A stretch of 64,000 bases of DNA from Mycobacterium gordonae (lineage in GTDB: Bacteria > Actinomycetota > Actinomycetes > Mycobacteriales > Mycobacteriaceae), in assembly GCF_002101675.1 (NCBI RefSeq), contig NZ_LQOY01000155.1:1-64000 (forward strand). The letters run 5' to 3'. Position numbers and translations under genes: made by a program. The notes under the pieces are model-generated. The model did no database searches, had not been told where the DNA came from, and saw only the letters and a program-made list of their open reading frames with translations. Positions 16,882 through 25,111 of this stretch are shown piece after piece (the first letter of the stretch is position 1; the number at the start of each line of letters is the position of its first letter).

Positions 16882-18039
16882 CTATCGAGGTTCGATCACT
16901 GACACCGTGCCGTCGTTGAAGCTGGAGACATAGACCGTGTGGGTGCCCGGGTCCACCGCCACCCCGTGCCCCAGCGAGGCCGGGACGAGGGGCGCGGTGA
17001 CGGTAACCGCTCGGGTAGCACCGTCGATCACAGCCAGCGTGTCGTTGGCGTATTTGGGCACGTAGACGGTGTGGGTTGCCGGATCGACCGCCAACCCGTC
17101 GGGGTCTTTGCCGATGGGAATGGTGGCGGTCACCGTACGGGTCGACGCGTCGATCACCGAGACTCTGCCGCTGCGCGACGGCGGCTGCGTATCGTGGGGG
17201 GCTGTCTCGGGGTCGATGGTGGCGACGTAGACGACGTGGGTGCCCGGGTCGACCGCAACAGCTTTGGGCCAGTGGGCGACCGGGATGGTCGCGGTGACGG
17301 CGTGCGTCGACCCATCGATGAGCGACATGGTGTCGTCGCCGGAGTTGGTGGCGTAGACGATGTGGCTGCCCGGATCCACCGCCACCTCGCCCGCGTATTT
17401 GCCGACCGGCACGGTCGCCGTCACAGCGTGCGTCGACCCATCGATCACGGACACCGCGCCCGCGCCGCCGTGGGGGTCCGAGCTGCCGGCGTAAACCGTG
17501 TGGGTGCCCGGATCGACCGCCAGAGAATACGGGCCGGGGGCGACGGGAACGGTGGCGATGACCGTCTTATTACCGCCGTCGATCACCGACACGGAGTCGT
17601 CTGAGTTGTTGACGACGTAGACGGTGTGAGTTCCCGGATCCACCGCCACCGCATCCGAGCGCCGGCCCACCGGCACAGTGGCCGTGACCATGCGCGTCGA
17701 CCCGTCGATCACAGAGACCGTGCCCTTGCCGCTGTCCGGGTCCAAGTTGCCGACGTACACCGTGTGAGTGCCCGGATCCACCGCCACTCCGCCGGGGCCC
17801 TTGCCGACGGGAATGGTGGCGGCAAGCTCGTATTTGACTGGGCCAGAGGAACTTCGCGTGCCGCCCGGCGGCGCCGAAGAACTCGGTGTGGAAGCCTGGC
17901 GTCCGGCCGGACTGCCGCAGCCGGACAGGGCCAGCGCGACCGCTCCGATGACGGCGAGCCCGCCGGTACCCAGCCGCGTCATCAAGCGCTGCCGACGGGT
18001 GCGGGTGGTGATCTTCTTCAGTCGCGCCATTCTTTCCAT
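16882..18039 (-). CDS. lipoprotein with seven YVTN beta-propeller repeats
   Basis: 385 residues. After a basic N-terminus comes a hydrophobic segment and lipobox ALSGC (Cys about residue 41), then a Ser/Pro-rich linker and seven repeats of about 42-48 residues built on GVAVDPGTHTVYV-N-D-TVSVIDGSTRTVTATIPVGK, the YVTN/surface-layer propeller pattern. A complete seven-bladed propeller anchored on the outer face of the membrane is expected. Repeats are conserved at DNA level too, so they can recombine. The gene sits beside sulP in the same direction and is not part of the M. tuberculosis htpX-gpdA1 interval as I know it. Ligand unknown. Confidence 0.85.
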   Translation of the reverse strand: MERMARLKKITTRTRRQRLMTRLGTGGLAVIGAVALALSGCGSPAGRQASTPSSSAPPGGTRSSSGPVKYELAATIPVGKGPGGVAVDPGTHTVYVGNLDPDSGKGTVSVIDGSTRMVTATVPVGRRSDAVAVDPGTHTVYVVNNSDDSVSVIDGGNKTVIATVPVAPGPYSLAVDPGTHTVYAGSSDPHGGAGAVSVIDGSTHAVTATVPVGKYAGEVAVDPGSHIVYATNSGDDTMSLIDGSTHAVTATIPVAHWPKAVAVDPGTHVVYVATIDPETAPHDTQPPSRSGRVSVIDASTRTVTATIPIGKDPDGLAVDPATHTVYVPKYANDTLAVIDGATRAVTVTAPLVPASLGHGVAVDPGTHTVYVSSFNDGTVSVIEPR

Positions 18040-18142
18040 GGTCCGTTCTGCGGCGTCGACCGCCCGAACCAGCGCTGAACCCCGGACGGGCCTTGCATGT
18101 CTCTTTCGGTGGCTGCATCCGGCTGGGCGATCTGGGAGCTGA

Positions 18143-19630
18143 TTATGCTGCCGCTTCCGGGGTTTCGCTACTGACCAGTGACACCATGGGGGTGCGTGGG
18201 GGATGCCCCCGCTCGAGCAGCCCGTCGATGTGAACCGTTCCGCCGGTTACCTGATGCTGGCGCAGCCAGTCGGTAATCGATTGGTGCGCGGCGTGATCGA
18301 GGTAACTGACGGCCATGTGCAGGGTGACCGTGCAGCCCCGGGGCACCTCGGCCAGCACGCGGGTCAGGCGCGGCAGGCTGAGGAACGTGCAGGCACCCTC
18401 GATCCGCACGCGCCACTGATCACCGTCGGCAATGGCATCCACCTTGGCTCGGATTACCCGCCATCCGGTCATCGCGATGGCCAGGGCCAGCCCGATCATG
18501 ACACCGTGCAGCAGGTTCAGGAACACCACCGCGACGATGGTCACCAAATAGATGGCGAAATCGCCTGTCTTCAAGGCGGTTTCGATATGCGCCGGTTGAA
18601 GCAGCTGAATTCCGATCACGATCAGCAGCCCGGCCAGCGCGGCGCTGGGAATCTGCTCGATCAGGCCGGCGAAGGGCAGGGCGAACAGCATGATCCAGCA
18701 GCCGTGCAGGATCGTCGAGGCGCTGGTCTTGGCCCCGGCCTTGATGTTCGCCGAACTGCGCACGATCACCCCGGCGATCGGCAGGCCGCCGACGGCGCCC
18801 GAGACGATGTTGGAGGCGCCCTGTCCGATCAACTCCCGGTCCAGATTGGTGCGCGGCCCGTCGTGCATCCGGTCGGTGGCGACCGCCGTCAGCAGGCTCT
18901 GCACGCTCGTGATCAACGTGACGGTGATGATGCCGACCACCACGGCACCCCAGTTGCCGTGCGGGATCGCGGGCAACTGCAAGGCGTCGAGCACGGAGCC
19001 TTCCAACGTGATTCGGGAGACGCTGAACGGAAGCACCACCGACATGACCGTCACCACCACGATGGCCACCAGTGGGCCGGGAACGGCGGCCAGCTTGGCC
19101 GGAACCCAACGCCACGCCACCATGATCGCGATCACCAGCAAACCGAGGAACAGACCGGGTCGATGGGCGCCGAGAATCTGGGCGGGCAACTCAACCACAT
19201 TCACCCAGGCCGAGCTGTGCGACTCGCCGCCCAGCAACACATGTGTCTGCTGCAGCGCGATGGTGATCCCGATGCCGGCCAGCATCGCGTGCACCACTAC
19301 CGGCGAAATGGCAAGGGCCGCACGCGCGACGCGGCTCAGCCCCAACAATATCTGCATCAGGCCCGCAACCGCGGTGATGAAGCAGGTTATGCCCCAGCCG
19401 AATTCGGCGATCAGGTCCGCGACGATCACGGTCAGGCCGGCGGCCGGACCGCTTACCTGCAAAGGTGATCCGCCCAATGCGCCGCCGACGATGCCGCCGA
19501 CAATCGCGGCGATCAGACCGGCGAGCACCGGCGCATCAGAGGCGATCGCGATGCCCAGCGACAAGGGCAGTGCCACCAGGAAAACCACCAGTGACGCCGG
19601 CAGATCGTGCCGAAGGTCGATCTGTCGCAT
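18143..19630 (-). CDS. SulP family anion transporter
   Basis: 495-residue inner-membrane permease of the SLC26/SulP family. The N-terminus DLPASLVVFLVALPLSLGIAIASDAP, then GGIVGGALGGSPLQVSGPAAGLTVIV, is the family's conserved transport-domain signature; roughly eleven more hydrophobic helices follow. The C-terminal 110 residues (WRVRIEGACTFLSLPRLTRVL onward) resemble a STAS domain. Proteins of this subgroup carry sulfate or bicarbonate; no carbonic anhydrase gene is adjacent. ATG 19630 is chosen because the protein then starts MRQIDLRHDLPASL and has GGGAG-like Shine-Dalgarno; an upstream frame extension lacks family similarity. Confidence 0.87.
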   Translation of the reverse strand: MRQIDLRHDLPASLVVFLVALPLSLGIAIASDAPVLAGLIAAIVGGIVGGALGGSPLQVSGPAAGLTVIVADLIAEFGWGITCFITAVAGLMQILLGLSRVARAALAISPVVVHAMLAGIGITIALQQTHVLLGGESHSSAWVNVVELPAQILGAHRPGLFLGLLVIAIMVAWRWVPAKLAAVPGPLVAIVVVTVMSVVLPFSVSRITLEGSVLDALQLPAIPHGNWGAVVVGIITVTLITSVQSLLTAVATDRMHDGPRTNLDRELIGQGASNIVSGAVGGLPIAGVIVRSSANIKAGAKTSASTILHGCWIMLFALPFAGLIEQIPSAALAGLLIVIGIQLLQPAHIETALKTGDFAIYLVTIVAVVFLNLLHGVMIGLALAIAMTGWRVIRAKVDAIADGDQWRVRIEGACTFLSLPRLTRVLAEVPRGCTVTLHMAVSYLDHAAHQSITDWLRQHQVTGGTVHIDGLLERGHPPRTPMVSLVSSETPEAAA

Positions 19631-19821
19631 CCGAGACTCCCTCGTGATGTAGCGGGGAACATTGCGACATCCGTCCCGTATCGCGATGTATAACGCGGTC
19701 GTAACGTCTTGATTCACAAGCGAATACGATCCGCCCCGCAACGGCGATGTTTCGGGCGGCTCGCTTGACGACCTTCGTCGACGTTATGGGTGGTGGCTGG
19801 CACCGGCAACCGGACGCGCTG

Positions 19822-19853
19822 GGTGCATAGCGAACGCAAATTTTCTATGCACC
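19822..19853 (-). terminator. hairpin terminator of gpsA
   Basis: Perfect 9-base arms GGTGCATAG (19822-19830) and CTATGCACC (19845-19853) with a 14-base loop, 20 bases beyond the gpsA stop. There is no clear U-run, as often in mycobacteria. The loop contains an A/T-rich AAATTTT. Confidence 0.5.
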
Positions 19854-19873
19854 GCGCCTGACAAGCGCCTGAG

Positions 19874-20899
19874 TCAGAATCCCGAGCCGTGTACCTCGTG
19901 TCCGGGTTCCTCGGCGGCCAGGCCGCTGTAGGCCTGCTCGACGGTGGAGCCGTGGTTGATCACGGCGTCGACCTCGCGCGCGATCGGCATGTTCAATCCG
20001 AATTCCTCCGCGAATTCCATGATGACGCTGGCGGCCTTGACCCCCTCGGCGACCTGGTTCATCGAAGCGATGATCTCGTCGATGGGCTTGCCGGCACCCA
20101 ATTGTTCACCGACGTGGCGGTTGCGGCTGCGCTGGCTGGTGCAGGTGACGATCAGGTCCCCCAGGCCGGCCAGGCCGGGGAAGGTCTCGGCATTGCCGCC
20201 CATCGCCACCCCGAGCTTGGTCATCTCGCGCAGCGCGCGGGCGATCACCAGGGCGCGGGTGTTCTCGCCGATGCCCAGCGAATAGCCCATCCCCACCGCG
20301 ATGGCGAAGACATTCTTCAGCGCCCCCGCCATCTCGACGCCGATGACGTCGTCGGTGGTGTACACGCGAAAACGCCGGGTGCGGAACAGCGTTGACAGCC
20401 GGGTCGCGAGGTGTTGATCCGGCATGGCCAGGACCGCGGCGGCGGCGTAGCCTTCGGCGACCTCGCGTGCAATGTTCGGACCGGCCAGGATGCCGGCCGG
20501 ATGCCCGGGCAGGATCTCCTCGATGATCTGCGACATCCGCCTGTTGGTGCCCTGCTCAAGGCCTTTCACCAGGGAGACCACCGGTACCCAGGGCCGTAAT
20601 TCCTTGGCCAGTTCGGTCAGCACCCCGCGAAAGCCGTGCGACGGCACACCCATCACCAGGACGTCGGCGCAATTGGCGGCTTCGGCGAAGTCGGTGGTAG
20701 CGCGCAGCGAGCTGCTCAGCGCGACTTCGTTGCCCAGGTAGCGGCTGTTGCGGTGGTTTTCGTTGATGTCCTTGGCCGTGTCCTCCGAGCGCACCCATTG
20801 CAGTGTCGGTCCGCGCCGCGCGCAGATTGAGGCCACGGTGGTGCCCCAGGAACCGCCACCGAGGACAACGACATTGGGTTCGCGCTTTTCAGCTGCCAT
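19874..20899 (-). CDS. gpsA: NAD(P)-dependent glycerol-3-phosphate dehydrogenase
   Basis: Converts dihydroxyacetone phosphate to sn-glycerol-3-phosphate for phospholipid synthesis. 341 residues with the N-terminal nucleotide motif VVLGGGSWGTTVASICA, VPSHGFRGVL, VSLVKGLEQGTNRRMS, AGPNIAREVAEGYAAA, catalytic lysine in GVEMAGALKNVFAIAVGM and GLGDLIVTCTSQRSRNRHVGEQL. Corresponds to Rv0564c (gpdA1). Start MAAEKREPNVVV is immediately before the dinucleotide fold. It diverges from the protease gene with about 100 bases between starts. Confidence 0.93.
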   Translation of the reverse strand: MAAEKREPNVVVLGGGSWGTTVASICARRGPTLQWVRSEDTAKDINENHRNSRYLGNEVALSSSLRATTDFAEAANCADVLVMGVPSHGFRGVLTELAKELRPWVPVVSLVKGLEQGTNRRMSQIIEEILPGHPAGILAGPNIAREVAEGYAAAAVLAMPDQHLATRLSTLFRTRRFRVYTTDDVIGVEMAGALKNVFAIAVGMGYSLGIGENTRALVIARALREMTKLGVAMGGNAETFPGLAGLGDLIVTCTSQRSRNRHVGEQLGAGKPIDEIIASMNQVAEGVKAASVIMEFAEEFGLNMPIAREVDAVINHGSTVEQAYSGLAAEEPGHEVHGSGF

Positions 20900-20998
20900 G
20901 AAGTCAGCCTATTGCGGTCACCGTCGAATACCAACGACCCACGGGCAGAGGACTTCGGGCCCTTTCCGCCGGGGCGCCGGCACCGCGATGGTGAAGGG

Positions 20999-22399
20999 GT
21001 GATCTTATGCCGAGCATTGCTCGCCGTGGCCGCGCTGTTTGTATCGATGCTCTGGCCGGCGAGTGCGGTGGCCGACGGCGGCCGACCGCAGGCCAACGCG
21101 GAACAGGTTGCCGCGGCACGGATACGGCCTGCCGTCATGTTTCTGGCCGCCGAGGCGTACGGCTTGGTCCGGTTGCCCGATGGCAAGACCCTGTCGTTCT
21201 TCGGGGAAGGCTCCAACGCTCCCTTCGTCGCAAGCTGGAATTGCACCGGATTCGTGGTCAACCCCGACGGTTGGGTCGCCACCGCCGGCCACTGTGCCGA
21301 TCCCGATACGGCCAAGGAACAGATACTCAAACGGGCCGCCACCGAATACCAGGCGCAATATCCCGACGCTTCGGTCAGTCAGGACCCGCTGGCGACGCTG
21401 GAGTACCTGGCTAAGAACGCGCGGGTGGAGGGCACCCTGCCGGGCCAGGGGCCACAGGTGAACCTGACGCTGATCTACGGCACCGGGACGAAGATCGCGG
21501 AGAAGATGCCCGCCACCGTCGTGGACTTCAAGCCGCTCGGCAAGGGCGACGTGGCCCTGCTGAAGGTCGACAAACACAACCTGCCGTCGTCCGAACTCAC
21601 CACCGATGCCACGGTCAGTATCGGTACCGCGGTGCTGACGGTCGGTTACGCAGAGCCCACCGCGCGGCTCACCGGCCGGTCGCTCGACCCGACCAACAAG
21701 AGCGGCAAGGTCAGCAAGAAGTCGAACGTCAAGTCAAGCCCGGTATACGAGATCGACGCCGCCGTGGCCGAGGGAATGAGCGGCGGTCCCACCGTCGACC
21801 TCAGCGGAAAGGTGATCGGCGTCAACAGTTTCGGCCCCGCCGGCGAACCGCAGCCGTTCAACTTCATCGCGCCTTCGGACACGCTCGCGACGATGCTGGC
21901 GGCCAAGGCCGTCAAGGCCACCCTCGGACCCGCGGACCAGGCCTACCGCCAGGGGCTCAGCCATTACTACGAGGGCCGTTACAGCGACGCCATCAAGGAC
22001 TTCGACCTGGCGCTCACGCTTTCCCCCGACTACCCCGGTGCCGCCGACCTGAAGACCAGCGCGGCCAACCTGCGCGAGCAGTACGGTGACGCCTCGATCT
22101 TCGAGCGCTCGAACGTGTTGTGGTACATCGTCAGTGGAGCCTTGCTGGTGCTCGTCGTCGGCGCCTGGATGACGGTCATGGTTGTCCGCAACCGCCGCCA
22201 ACGGCGCGCCGAAGCCGAAGCGGACGTCCCCCCCGATGCCGACGACGACGCCGATGGCACCGTGCGATCGCTCGGACTCGTCCCTACGGTGGGGACTGAC
22301 GAACCGCACTTCTGCGCCAACTGCGGCGCGCAGCATCACCACGCCGAGAAGTTCTGCACCCACTGCGGCAAGAAGATCTCGCTGGGGGCCTCGGCTTAG
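20999..22399 (+). CDS. membrane-anchored trypsin-like protease with TPR and zinc-ribbon tail
   Basis: 466 residues from GTG 20999. Order of parts: signal peptide (about 1-25, ending ASAVA); trypsin-like domain with His98 in TAGHC, Asp184 in GDVALLK and Ser261 in GMSGGPT; a TPR-like pair of helices (about 314-350, AYRQGLSHYYEGRYSDAIKD); a transmembrane helix (about 373-395); an acidic linker; and a C-terminal zinc ribbon with CANC and CTHC (Cys439, 442, 453, 456). The protease would face outside and the ribbon the cytoplasm. GTG 20999 is chosen because it starts the signal peptide; a TTG at 20912 is an alternative. Physiological substrate unknown. Confidence 0.82.
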   Translation: MILCRALLAVAALFVSMLWPASAVADGGRPQANAEQVAAARIRPAVMFLAAEAYGLVRLPDGKTLSFFGEGSNAPFVASWNCTGFVVNPDGWVATAGHCADPDTAKEQILKRAATEYQAQYPDASVSQDPLATLEYLAKNARVEGTLPGQGPQVNLTLIYGTGTKIAEKMPATVVDFKPLGKGDVALLKVDKHNLPSSELTTDATVSIGTAVLTVGYAEPTARLTGRSLDPTNKSGKVSKKSNVKSSPVYEIDAAVAEGMSGGPTVDLSGKVIGVNSFGPAGEPQPFNFIAPSDTLATMLAAKAVKATLGPADQAYRQGLSHYYEGRYSDAIKDFDLALTLSPDYPGAADLKTSAANLREQYGDASIFERSNVLWYIVSGALLVLVVGAWMTVMVVRNRRQRRAEAEADVPPDADDDADGTVRSLGLVPTVGTDEPHFCANCGAQHHHAEKFCTHCGKKISLGASA

Positions 22400-22406
22400 T
22401 TTCCGC

Positions 22407-23882
22407 TCAGCCCGCCAGCGCGGCCCGGTCGGCGGCCCGGCCGAATTCCATGGCTTCGTCGATCCGGTCGAACCGGTAGTCGATCGCATCGGCGAAATAG
22501 TTCTGCCGCACGTTCCACGGCCGCTTGGTACCCGACTTGGGCAGCGCGTGCAGTGCCCGCTTGACATATCCGGCCTGAATGTCCCAGGCCGGCTTCTCGG
22601 TCATCGGCTGGTCGCCGAGGTGCGGGCTGGCGTGGGTGTAGCCGTGCTCGGCCATATAGGCCAGCAGTTTGGCGGTCGCTCGCGCGGTCATGTCGGCCCG
22701 CAGCGTCCAGGAGGCGTTCGTGTACCCGACACACCAGAACAGGTTGGGCACGTCTTCGAGCATGTGGGCCTTGTAGACGAAACGGTCGCGGGGATTGATC
22801 TCGACCCCGTCGATGCTGATCGTGGCGCCGCCGAGGGCCTGCAGTTGCAGGCCGGTGGCGGTGACGATGATGTCGGCGTCGAGGTGCCGCCCGGATTTCA
22901 GGGCGATGCCGGTGGCGTCGAAGTGGTCGATGTGGTCGGTGACTACCTCGGCGCGTCCGCCGGCGACGGCTTCGTAGAGGTCGGCGTCCGGGATCAGGCA
23001 CAGCCGCTGGTCCCAGGGGTTGTACCGCGGCTTGAAGTGGGTGTCGACGTCGTAACCCTCCGGCAGGTTCTGCACCGCTACGCGCCGTAGCAACCACTTG
23101 ATCAGCGGTGGGGTCTTGCGGGACAGGAACCACAGCACGCCTTCCATCAAGGCGTTGTAGAACCGGATGGTCAGGTGAGCGATCCTGCGGGGCAACAACT
23201 TCCGGCTGAGCCAGGCGACCTTGCTGTACTTGGACGCCGAGATGAGGTAGGTCGGCGACCGTTGCAGCATGATCACCTTGCCGGCCTTCTCGGCCATCGA
23301 CGGAATCAGCGTCACCGCGGTGGCGCCGCTGCCGATCACCACGACCGTCTTGCCGGTGTAGTCCAGGTCTTCGGGCCAGTGCTGCGGATGCACAATCGTG
23401 CCGCCGAACTGCTCGATGCCGGGGAAGTCGGGGGTGTAGCCGGTGTCGTAGTTGTAGTAGCCGCTGCCGAAGAACAGGAACCGGCTGCGGCACCGTTTGG
23501 TCTCGCCGTCCTGCTCGAACGTGACGGTCCAGGTGTCGGTGGCCGAGTCCCAGGCGGCGCCGCGCACGTAACTGCGGAACCGGATGTGCTCGTCGATGCC
23601 GTACTTGCGGGCCATGTCGGTCAGGTACTCGCGGATGTGCTCGCCGTCGGCGACGCCCTCTTCGCGGGTCCACGGCTCGAACGGAAAGCTGAGCGTGAAG
23701 ATGCTGCTGTCCGAGCGCACTCCGGGGTATCGGAACAGGTCCCAGGTCCCGCCGATGCGCTCGCGCCGCTCCAGGATGGTGTAAGACACGTCCGGGTTGC
23801 GCTGCAGGATGCGGTAGGCCGCCCCGAGCCCGGAGATTCCGGCGCCGACGATGAGGACGTCGACGTAGTCCGTTTCCGCCAT
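22407..23882 (-). CDS. FAD-dependent Baeyer-Villiger-type monooxygenase (Rv0565c type)
   Basis: 491 residues. FAD site VLIVGAGISGLGAAY, the BVMO fingerprint FGGTIVHPQHWP (FxGxxxHxxxWP), then the NADPH site VVVIGSGATAVTL. Length and motif order match the EtaA/Rv0565c group of class B flavoprotein monooxygenases, which oxygenate ketones or thioamides; such enzymes can activate thioamide drugs. Start at ATG 23882 has GAGG 7 bases upstream; a GTG four codons earlier is possible. It converges on the protease gene with 7 bases between stops. Confidence 0.9.
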   Translation of the reverse strand: MAETDYVDVLIVGAGISGLGAAYRILQRNPDVSYTILERRERIGGTWDLFRYPGVRSDSSIFTLSFPFEPWTREEGVADGEHIREYLTDMARKYGIDEHIRFRSYVRGAAWDSATDTWTVTFEQDGETKRCRSRFLFFGSGYYNYDTGYTPDFPGIEQFGGTIVHPQHWPEDLDYTGKTVVVIGSGATAVTLIPSMAEKAGKVIMLQRSPTYLISASKYSKVAWLSRKLLPRRIAHLTIRFYNALMEGVLWFLSRKTPPLIKWLLRRVAVQNLPEGYDVDTHFKPRYNPWDQRLCLIPDADLYEAVAGGRAEVVTDHIDHFDATGIALKSGRHLDADIIVTATGLQLQALGGATISIDGVEINPRDRFVYKAHMLEDVPNLFWCVGYTNASWTLRADMTARATAKLLAYMAEHGYTHASPHLGDQPMTEKPAWDIQAGYVKRALHALPKSGTKRPWNVRQNYFADAIDYRFDRIDEAMEFGRAADRAALAG

Positions 23883-23910
23883 CGTTGACCTCACTTCCTC
23901 TTGAGGGCGT

Positions 23911-23967
23911 TGAGCCTGCGCTCAGGGCGGCAAATCGTGGGAGAAGTCCGCCGCTGACGCAGGCTCA
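23911..23967. repeat. intergenic palindrome downstream of yajQ
   Basis: 10-base arms TGAGCCTGCG (23911-23920) and CGCAGGCTCA (23958-23967) with inner partial pairing GGGCGG/CCGCC. It starts 7 bases after the yajQ stop on the minus strand, so it can serve as its terminator. The arm resembles the one at 7297-7312. Confidence 0.55.
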
Positions 23968-23974
23968 GCGCGAG

Positions 23975-24466
23975 CTACCGGTAATTCACGAATTGCAGTG
24001 CGACGTCGAGGTCGGCCTGCTTGAGCATCGAGATGACCGCCTGCAGGTCGTCACGCTTCTTGCTGGTCACCCGAACTTCGTCGCCCTGGATCTGCGTCTT
24101 GACGGTCTTGGGCCCCTCGTCGCGGATCAGCTTGGTGATCTTCTTGGCGTTCTCGCTGCTGATGCCCTGCTTGAGGGTGCCGGTCAGCTTGTAGGTCTTG
24201 CCGGAGGCCTGCGGTTCGCCGGCCTCGAAGGACTTCAGCGAGATGTCGCGGCGAATCAGTTTCTCCTTGAAAACGTCGAGCGCGGCCTTAACCCGCTCCT
24301 CGGTGGAGGAGGTCAGCTCGATGCCTTCCTCGCCTTTCCACGCGATCTTGGTGTCAGTGCCGCGGAAGTCAAAGCGCGTGGACAGTTCCTTGGCGGCCTG
24401 GTTGAGTGCGTTGTCGACTTCCTGCCGGTCGATCTTGCTGACGATGTCGAACGATGAGTCGGCCAT
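23975..24466 (-). CDS. YajQ family cyclic-di-GMP/nucleotide-binding protein
   Basis: 163 residues, the length of Rv0566c, starting MADSSFDIVSKIDRQEVDNA, the unmistakable YajQ N-terminus, with later DFRGTDTKIAWKGEE and the C-terminal QADLDVALQFVNYR. YajQ proteins have two ferredoxin-like folds and bind nucleotides; XC_3703-type members bind cyclic di-GMP. Role in mycobacteria unclear. ATG 24466 is preceded by AGGGACGC; a longer frame runs back through the tRNA gene and is not real. Confidence 0.92.
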   Translation of the reverse strand: MADSSFDIVSKIDRQEVDNALNQAAKELSTRFDFRGTDTKIAWKGEEGIELTSSTEERVKAALDVFKEKLIRRDISLKSFEAGEPQASGKTYKLTGTLKQGISSENAKKITKLIRDEGPKTVKTQIQGDEVRVTSKKRDDLQAVISMLKQADLDVALQFVNYR

Positions 24467-24534
24467 GCGCTGCGTCCCTTCTTCAGTGCTCCCCGTTTGT
24501 GAACTGTCTACCCGGTCGTTGTACCCTGCTAGGC

Positions 24535-24618
24535 GGCAGGTTGCCCGAGCGGCCAATGGGAGCGGACTGTAAATCCGTCGCGAAAGCTTCACAGGTTCGA
24601 ATCCTGTACCTGCCACCA
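24535..24618 (+). tRNA. tRNA-Tyr (GTA)
   Basis: Acceptor stem GGCAGGT (24535-24541) pairs with ACCTGCC (24608-24614), followed by discriminator A and encoded CCA. Anticodon GTA at 24569-24571 in the loop ACTGTAAAT, a long variable arm (about CGCGAAAGCTTC region) as expected for class II tRNA-Tyr, and T-loop GGTTCGAATCC. Transcribed divergently from yajQ. Confidence 0.95.
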
Positions 24619-24689
24619 ACATCGACGCAGGCCGGAGGCTGTTTCCGGGCCCGTCGCCGCGGAGCCTGGTTCGCGGGCACCGGCAACTG

Positions 24690-24939
24690 ACGGTCCTGTA
24701 CCTGGCAGCCGCTGCCGTGCGGCCGGCAGTTGCCAAGCGCGATATGGGTGGCTTCCTCCATCGTGGAGGCGTCATTCGCCCACCCGGTGTATCCGGTGAT
24801 CGGGGAGTAGGCGCTCACCGTGTACAGCCCGCCTGCGGTCACCCCTGCCTGTGCGCTGGGAGAACTCGCCGCGGCGCCGCCGAAAGAGCCGCATCGCCGT
24901 GCTGATCGCGGCCACCAAGAAGAAGCGGTTACTGCTCAT
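24690..24939 (-). pseudogene. frameshifted DUF4189-type secreted protein
   Basis: An ATG at 24939 opens a signal-peptide-like sequence (MSSNRFFLVAAISTAMRLF) that then turns Arg-rich. Shifting frame by one base at about 24882 restores a signal-peptide end (GGAAASSPSAQA) and a DUF4189-like mature part: VSAYSPITGYTGWANDAS, EATHIALGNC, GSGCQVQ. After that, similarity is lost and the frame runs into the tRNA. A single-base indel, or a sequencing error, plus a degraded 3' end explains it. No other gene is seen between the tRNA and the fadD start. Confidence 0.55.
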
Positions 24940-25111
24940 TCGAAATTCTTTGCCGTGCAGCGATGTTGATCGATCAGCCCAGCATGGGATCCGCCGCTGG
25001 ACGGATTCTTCAAGAGTCCTCGGCGCCGCTCGGCCGATGCCAGACGGACGTGCCTCTTTGCGGCAACTCAGCACCTCCCATACTTCTTACGGAAAGAGGT
25101 AACAAGGAGGG

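Noticed and set aside
18203..19468. Long plus-strand open frame opposite the SulP gene
   Set aside because: It is a high-GC antisense shadow: composition is His/Arg/Gln rich with no domain pattern, whereas the minus frame is a clear transporter.
24483..24842. 119-codon minus frame covering the tRNA
   Set aside because: Its first third is the second half of the DUF4189 pseudogene; the rest is antisense to tRNA-Tyr and not a protein.
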